DNA of 10,140 bases from contig NZ_CAKRDI010000051.1 in the NCBI RefSeq assembly GCF_934309415.1, positions 1-10,140 on the forward strand, given 5' to 3'. The notes beneath the pieces were generated by a model, which did no database searches, was not told the DNA's origin, and saw nothing but the letters and a program-made list of their open reading frames with translations. This stretch comes from an uncultured Mediterraneibacter sp. (GTDB lineage Bacteria > Bacillota > Clostridia > Lachnospirales > Lachnospiraceae). Shown here in pieces: positions 6,813 through 10,140 of the stretch. A program made the translations under genes and the position numbers. How positions within the stretch are numbered: the first letter of the stretch is position 1; each line of letters begins with the position of its first letter.

Positions 6813-8440
6813 TCTTATATTTGCCGGAAATATATGAAGATGAAACAATGTTCAGTTATCTTTCAAGGGCATACGAAAAAGGCGGTTATATATCACAGAT
6901 TCAGGCGTTGGGAGAATTTCTGAAAAATCCGAATGAGAGAAGACTGGAATTTGTATTTTGTAATAATCTGTCTACAGAGATTATTGATTATCTGACAAAA
7001 AATTGTAAGTGGGAAACCTTTTTACGGAATCATACGTTATGTAATTATTATGGGCGATACTTAAAAATTGCAAAAAGAAGGGAAGCAATGCAAGCACTTA
7101 CGCTTCTCAAGGGAAATTATGTTAATTTGTTTTCGATTACTCCTATTCGGGACAGAACGGAATATTTAAAGTATTGTCCGATGTGTGTCAAGGAGCATAG
7201 AGAAAAATATGGAGAGACATACTGGAATCGAATTCATCAAGTGCCGGAAATTAAAGTATGTCCAAAGCATAAATGTAGATTGCTCAACAGTACAGTTGTG
7301 TATGACAAGCATAAAGTGTCTGGTTTTGTTACGGCTGAATCCGAGATCACAAATTTGGAATCAGAGGAAGGAACAGAATTAGAGTCAAAACTTGCAAAAT
7401 ATATTGAAGCAATGGTTCGCACTCCTATAAAAATATATGCTAATTTGCAGCCGGGCGAATTTCTTGTATCTCAAATGAATAACACGCCGTATTTATCTAA
7501 TAGAGGGCAAGTTATAAACATAACGATACTGTATGAAAAAATGACGGAATTTTATGAAAGTCTGGATAACGGGATTTCTATGAAGTGGCAAATTTCAAAG
7601 GTGTTGCATGGAGAGAGAATCAATCCATATGAAATAATTCAAATAGGTGTATTTTTGGGTATTCCGGTAAAGGAACTAATGGAATGCAGATTACCGTTTA
7701 AAAAGCCGGAAGAGGATTTTGACGATAAAGTTATTGAAATGCTTTGTAGTGGTGTAAGTGCATATCGGATATCAAGAGATTTGGGGGTATCTAATGCACT
7801 TATCAATTTGATTAGGAGCAAACATGGGATTCCAAATTTTAAAGATGATAGATATGTTACGAATAAACAGGACAACAAAGATCGGAAGGTTACTGAATTA
7901 AGAAAAATATGGATTAAAACTATGGCACAATATCCCGGATATTCGTATACACAGATATGTAATATGTCAGAATACAAATCAGAGTTACACTGGTTGAGAA
8001 GAAATGATTATGAGTGGACGGAGAGATTTTATCCGAAGATAAAAGAAAGTCGGGCAAAAATGGAAAGACTTGAAAAATTGGACGATGAGTATTATATCCA
8101 AATAGAAGCTATTATTGCTGAATACAAAGAAAAAGACGGAGAAATGCCGAAACGAATCACAATAGGAGCGATAAATAGGGCAGCAGGATTAAGCAATCGA
8201 GATTTATACAACATGAAAAAATGCAGAAAAGTAGTTGAAAAATATGAAGAAACTCAGGAAGATTTCTGGGTTAGAAAAATACTATGGGCAATTTCTGTTA
8301 TTGAAGAAAAAAGAATAGCATTGACATGGAATCACTTGAATAAAGAAATACACATAAGCAAATCAAATTTTCACATCCATGAGGAATATTTCAGAGAAAA
8401 GTTAGGTGATGAAATTTTTAAGCATATTTGTCCGAGTTAA
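6809..8440 (+). CDS. tnsD: TnsD/TniQ-family target-site selection protein
   Basis: This 543-residue protein is predicted to recognise the attachment site and recruit TnsC, directing insertion to a fixed chromosomal place. The TniQ domain is at the N-terminus: LPEIYEDETMFSYLSR (5-20), then a zinc motif CPMC (Cys123, Cys126), YWNRIHQ, and CPKH (Cys151, His154). The C-terminal half contains several helix-turn-helix-like segments (about 305-340, 451-470 and 504-525) and the PGYSYTQICNMSEYKSELHWLRRNDYEW segment (about 376-403, shown by its ends) typical of TnsD. The length is close to Tn7 TnsD (508 aa) and well above short TniQ proteins of CRISPR-associated elements. This favours direct DNA recognition. 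A good GGAGGTG site (6797-6803) lies within the end of tnsC. A terminator follows at 8452. Confidence 0.88.
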   Translation: MILYLPEIYEDETMFSYLSRAYEKGGYISQIQALGEFLKNPNERRLEFVFCNNLSTEIIDYLTKNCKWETFLRNHTLCNYYGRYLKIAKRREAMQALTLLKGNYVNLFSITPIRDRTEYLKYCPMCVKEHREKYGETYWNRIHQVPEIKVCPKHKCRLLNSTVVYDKHKVSGFVTAESEITNLESEEGTELESKLAKYIEAMVRTPIKIYANLQPGEFLVSQMNNTPYLSNRGQVINITILYEKMTEFYESLDNGISMKWQISKVLHGERINPYEIIQIGVFLGIPVKELMECRLPFKKPEEDFDDKVIEMLCSGVSAYRISRDLGVSNALINLIRSKHGIPNFKDDRYVTNKQDNKDRKVTELRKIWIKTMAQYPGYSYTQICNMSEYKSELHWLRRNDYEWTERFYPKIKESRAKMERLEKLDDEYYIQIEAIIAEYKEKDGEMPKRITIGAINRAAGLSNRDLYNMKKCRKVVEKYEETQEDFWVRKILWAISVIEEKRIALTWNHLNKEIHISKSNFHIHEEYFREKLGDEIFKHICPS

Positions 8441-8451
8441 AAGTGAAAAAG

Positions 8452-8481
8452 TAAGGCTGCAGATTTTGTTCTACAGCCTTA
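8452..8481. terminator. Bidirectional terminator between tnsD and the regulator gene
   Basis: TAAGGCTGCAG (8452-8462) pairs with CTACAGCCTTA (8471-8481) with one mismatch around ATTTTGTT. Read leftward, the stem is followed by CTTTTTCACTTTT, a good T-rich tail for the leftward gene. Read rightward, the tail ATTAAAG is weaker. It sits in the 57-base gap between two convergent stop codons. Confidence 0.7.
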
Positions 8482-8497
8482 TTAAAGTGAAGTATAA

Positions 8498-8992
8498 TCA
8501 TTGATTTACATGTGAGTTTGTAACGGAGATAAGAACATTTAATTCTTTTTGTAATCTGTGTTGCAGTAAAATTTCAGCACTTTTTGATAAAGTCGGTTGT
8601 TTCATAAGCTGGTCGGCAGCAGCTTGTGCATTAGTACCATAGATAATCGTTTCGCCGAAATTCGGACTGGGGATTTTTATAACATCCTCTTCAGCTTTTA
8701 CTGCAATTTGCTCTAGTTTATTGTTACGTTCTTCACTGGCAGGAAAGTACATTTTCCGATTGCGAGGAATGAATTCTACGGAATATCCTAAAAGTTCTGC
8801 AATTTCGACTACTTCTGAAAATTTTATTGTTTCCCTGGCAAGTTTATTTGTTATGTTTTGAGCTGTAGTAGGAGTATCTGGGTGGTTTGCATTCATCTTT
8901 TCTACAACCTCTTTTAAAGTACATCCATTCATGGCAAGGAAAGATTTGATTTTTTGTCTCGTCCTATTTTCTGTGTTCAAATTTTTTCCCAA
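8498..8992 (-). CDS. XRE-type helix-turn-helix regulator
   Basis: This 164-residue protein is probably a cytosolic DNA-binding regulator. Residues 14-75 form a Cro/XRE-like helical bundle: a KIKSFLAMNGCTLKEVVEKM helix pair, TTAQNITNKLAR as recognition helix, then FSEVVEIAELLGYSVEFI. This resembles the small HTH proteins of phages and mobile elements, including the DUF6471-like group as I recall it. The C-terminal 90 residues are polar and partly helical, without a motif I recognise; they could bind a partner or ligand. The start is TTG at 8992, chosen because AAAGGAG sits 10 bases upstream and the nearby ATG is out of frame. A consensus promoter drives it, and repeated dyads lie between it and the divergent gene, suggesting that it controls itself and the neighbour. 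Confidence 0.75.
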   Translation of the reverse strand: MGKNLNTENRTRQKIKSFLAMNGCTLKEVVEKMNANHPDTPTTAQNITNKLARETIKFSEVVEIAELLGYSVEFIPRNRKMYFPASEERNNKLEQIAVKAEEDVIKIPSPNFGETIIYGTNAQAAADQLMKQPTLSKSAEILLQHRLQKELNVLISVTNSHVNQ

Positions 8993-9002
8993 GAAACTTC
9001 AT

Positions 9003-9009
9003 CTCCTTT
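9003..9009 (-). promoter_or_regulatory. Ribosome binding site supporting a TTG start
   Basis: AAAGGAG on the minus strand lies 10 bases before TTG 8992. The only close ATG is in another frame and soon hits a stop, so the regulator uses the rarer TTG start. This may keep its translation low. Confidence 0.75.
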
Positions 9010-9016
9010 CAGGATC

Positions 9017-9045
9017 ATTATATTATTAAATATGTGAAATGTCAA
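9017..9045 (-). promoter_or_regulatory. Perfect-consensus sigma-A promoter of the regulator gene
   Basis: On the minus strand TTGACA (9040-9045) is followed by exactly 17 bases and TATAAT (9017-9022). Transcription would begin near 9010, just ahead of the ribosome site, giving a very short leader. A promoter this strong paired with a TTG start fits an autorepressed regulator. Confidence 0.85.
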
Positions 9046-9048
9046 TTA

Positions 9049-9118
9049 AAAAACACTATAACAATATAAATATAACTGCAAAGTGTTTTTACGATTGACA
9101 AATATAACGATATAGTGT
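9049..9118. promoter_or_regulatory. Operator-like repeats in the divergent intergenic region
   Basis: ACACTATAACAATATA (9053-9068) recurs on the minus strand as ACACTATATCGTTATA (9118-9103), with 13 of 16 identities. AAAAACACT (9049-9057) and AGTGTTTTT (9082-9090) form a perfect 9-bp inverted repeat. The first copy lies just upstream of the leftward -35. The second lies inside the spacer of the likely rightward promoter, where a bound repressor would block polymerase. These are candidate sites for the adjacent XRE regulator. Confidence 0.55.
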
Positions 9119-9123
9119 ATTGT
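9095..9123 (+). promoter_or_regulatory. Likely promoter of the rightward cargo pair
   Basis: TTGACA (9095-9100) is followed by 17 bases and TATTGT (9118-9123, four of six), with an alternative TATAAC a few bases further. The weak -10 and the operator-like dyad within the spacer suggest a regulated promoter. The leader to ATG 9198 is about 70 bases with no recognised structure. Confidence 0.5.
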
Positions 9124-9183
9124 ATAACCATAAAGAAATAACGTATGTTGTTAAATAAAAATGAATTACATTTGAAAGAATGG

Positions 9184-9190
9184 GAAGGAG
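9184..9190 (+). promoter_or_regulatory. Ribosome binding site deciding the start at 9198
   Basis: GAAGGAG lies 7 bases before ATG 9198. The longer in-frame start at 9180 would place this site inside the coding region and has no ribosome site of its own. Confidence 0.75.
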
Positions 9191-9197
9191 ATTGGCT

Positions 9198-9842
9198 ATG
9201 GACAAGCCCAAGATGATTACTCAGTCAAAAATAATAGGTGAATATGGATGGACGAAAAGTTTAATTAACAGGTTTCTTCCAGATCCTATATTGAAAAGAA
9301 ATCCTCATTATAGCAAAGCTGCTCCAATGAGGTTATGGGAAGAAGATACCGTCAAAAAAATAATGGAAACAGAAGAATTTCAGAAAGCAATGAAGAAAGC
9401 ATGTAAACGAAAAGAATCCGCAAATAAGGCAGTAGATACTAAGCGTAGAAATATGCATCACAGTATTGAAGAGTTTATAGAAGCAATTTCCATAAAAATT
9501 TTACCGGACGATGAATTACGTAGCAGAACTTTACAAGCAAAACAAATATGGTATCAAAAACATCCCCATTATGACGAAGATTATGATGAAGATGTAATTG
9601 CCAATGTTAACGAAGCGGATGAAGATACTTTGGTTCGTTGGGTAGTAAATTACGTTAGACACAATTTAGTAGATTACGATGGTTTCCTTTATAGAATTGA
9701 TGGAAAAGTTGGGGCTGCAGATGCTTACCCTGAATTTAAAATAGAAGTATTAAAGAAAATTGCTGTTGCATATCCAAAATATTCGGATGAGTGTGAGCGA
9801 CAAATATTTTGGGTTGAGCTTAATAACCGATATGTCGGATAA
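9198..9842 (+). CDS. Unrecognised 214-residue cargo protein with HTH-like N-terminus
   Basis: I do not recognise a named family. The N-terminus (about residues 7-50), with ITQSKIIGEYGWTKSLI, FLPDP, RNPHY and the downstream APMRLWEEDTV, looks like a small winged or MerR-like DNA-binding module that I associate with hypothetical proteins of mobile and accessory regions. Residues about 55-85 are strongly basic and probably helical. About 118-140 is very acidic (YDEDYDEDV). The C-terminal part contains VVNYVRHNLVDYDGFL, GKVGAADAY and YPKYSDECERQ, which look like conserved family blocks. There is no signal peptide or membrane segment, so it is likely cytosolic. It is the first gene of a pair, divergent from the XRE regulator. 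Candidate roles are a sensor or regulator of a defence or maintenance module; none is proven. Confidence 0.7.
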   Translation: MDKPKMITQSKIIGEYGWTKSLINRFLPDPILKRNPHYSKAAPMRLWEEDTVKKIMETEEFQKAMKKACKRKESANKAVDTKRRNMHHSIEEFIEAISIKILPDDELRSRTLQAKQIWYQKHPHYDEDYDEDVIANVNEADEDTLVRWVVNYVRHNLVDYDGFLYRIDGKVGAADAYPEFKIEVLKKIAVAYPKYSDECERQIFWVELNNRYVG

Positions 9843-9866
9843 AATATTTACACAGGAGATGAAAAG

Positions 9867-10079
9867 ATGATTACAAGCGTAAAAGATACTCAATTGAGAA
9901 AAGCTGCAAAAAGACGAGGAATATTATTGAAAAAATCACGCAAAGGTGTAATAGACAATCGTGGAGGTTATATGTTGGTTGATGTAAATAACACAATTAT
10001 AGCCGGAGAAAAATTTGAGCTTATGCCGGAAGATGTAAGAAAGTGGTTAAATCAATCAAAAAATACAAAAGATTTATAA
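9867..10079 (+). CDS. Small 70-residue protein of unknown function
   Basis: This is a complete small gene with AGGAG (9854-9858) 8 bases before its ATG, 24 bases after the upstream gene, so the two are probably co-transcribed and co-regulated. The N-terminal 30 residues are very basic (LRKAAKRRGILLKKSRKG). They are followed by a beta-hairpin-like stretch, GGYMLVDVNNTIIAGEKFEL, and a short helix, MPEDVRKWL. I remember similar small proteins with a GGYMLVD...T.VAG...L..EDV..WL pattern in diverse bacteria, always without a known function. The charge suggests nucleic-acid contact or binding to the acidic segment of the partner protein; both are guesses. No membrane segment or signal peptide is seen. 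Confidence 0.7.
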   Translation: MITSVKDTQLRKAAKRRGILLKKSRKGVIDNRGGYMLVDVNNTIIAGEKFELMPEDVRKWLNQSKNTKDL

Positions 10080-10082
10080 CGG

Positions 10083-10140
10083 TTATGATTCATCAGAGGT
10101 ATCATCCATATTGTCTAATGAATATTGGATCATTTGGTTA
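10083..10140 (-). CDS. Probable 3' end of a leftward gene (partial)
   Basis: On the minus strand a frame is open from the window edge for 18 codons. It ends in MDDTSDES followed by TAA at 10085-10083, an acidic tail typical of a protein C-terminus. Its stop lies three bases from the stop of the 70-residue gene, a normal convergent arrangement. The visible part is too short to identify. A rightward frame is also open here but has no ribosome site. Confidence 0.35.
   Translation of the reverse strand, partial: NQMIQYSLDNMDDTSDES

Larger units (their letters stand above)
3218..10140 (+). mobile_element. Tn7-like transposon, one end with transposition genes and start of cargo (far end outside window)
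   Basis: The evidence is a complete tnsA-tnsB-tnsC-tnsD operon in the canonical order, preceded by repeat-rich noncoding DNA with TnsB-site-like sequences. The start given is the first base of the outermost site-like motif; the real terminus could be some bases further left. In Tn7 the end next to the host gene glmS is followed by tnsA and the operon reads away from it, and here gpmI takes the place of glmS. Base composition is more AT-rich than the housekeeping genes. Extension beyond the tnsD-like gene to the window edge is inferred, because no second end appears and the following genes look like accessory cargo. No tnsE-like gene and no CRISPR-Cas genes are visible. Confidence 0.85.

Noticed and set aside
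3218..10140. CRISPR-associated transposon
   Set aside because: There is no repeat-spacer array and no cas gene in the window, and the TniQ-family protein is a long TnsD type. Such genes could still lie beyond the right edge, but nothing here points to them.
10085..10140. Rightward open frame starting at ATG 10085
   Set aside because: There is no ribosome site, and the opposite strand gives a more convincing acidic C-terminus with a convergent stop.

Overview
The window reads as a chromosomal segment of a low-GC Clostridia bacterium, most likely of the Lachnospiraceae. That placement is inferred from the protein sequences and the AGGAG ribosome sites; no rRNA marker is present. It has a housekeeping half (1 to about 3080) and a mobile half (about 3218 to the end), with visibly AT-richer sequence in the second.

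Housekeeping region: the 3' end of tpiA (triosephosphate isomerase), then mtnN (MTA/SAH nucleosidase), then gpmI (cofactor-independent phosphoglycerate mutase). All read rightward. gpmI has its own good sigma-A-type promoter and ends in a strong intrinsic terminator (3039-3080). tpiA and gpmI are both glycolytic; mtnN between them belongs to methionine salvage and quorum-signal precursor metabolism.

Mobile region: downstream of the gpmI terminator lies one end of a Tn7-like transposon, followed by a tightly packed four-gene operon. Its order is a very short TnsA-like nuclease (114 aa), a TnsB-like DDE transposase, a TnsC-like AAA+ ATPase and a full-length TnsD/TniQ target selector. The genes overlap or abut. 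The layout (host gene, transposon end, tnsA, tnsB, tnsC, tnsD pointing away from the host gene) is the layout of Tn7 beside glmS, with gpmI in the host-gene position. The noncoding DNA before tnsA holds two copies of a Tn7-like TnsB-site sequence and an unusual cluster of at least seven arms of the 10-mer TTTTTGGGAA in both orientations.

Beyond a shared terminator (8452-8481) lies what I infer to be cargo. It comprises a leftward XRE-type regulator with a TTG start and a perfect-consensus promoter, a divergent operator-rich intergenic region, and a rightward pair of unrecognised genes (214 aa with an HTH-like N-terminus, and 70 aa). A probable leftward gene tail enters from the right edge. 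The far transposon end is not in the window, so the size and full cargo of the element are unknown. No CRISPR array, cas gene, tRNA or rRNA was seen.
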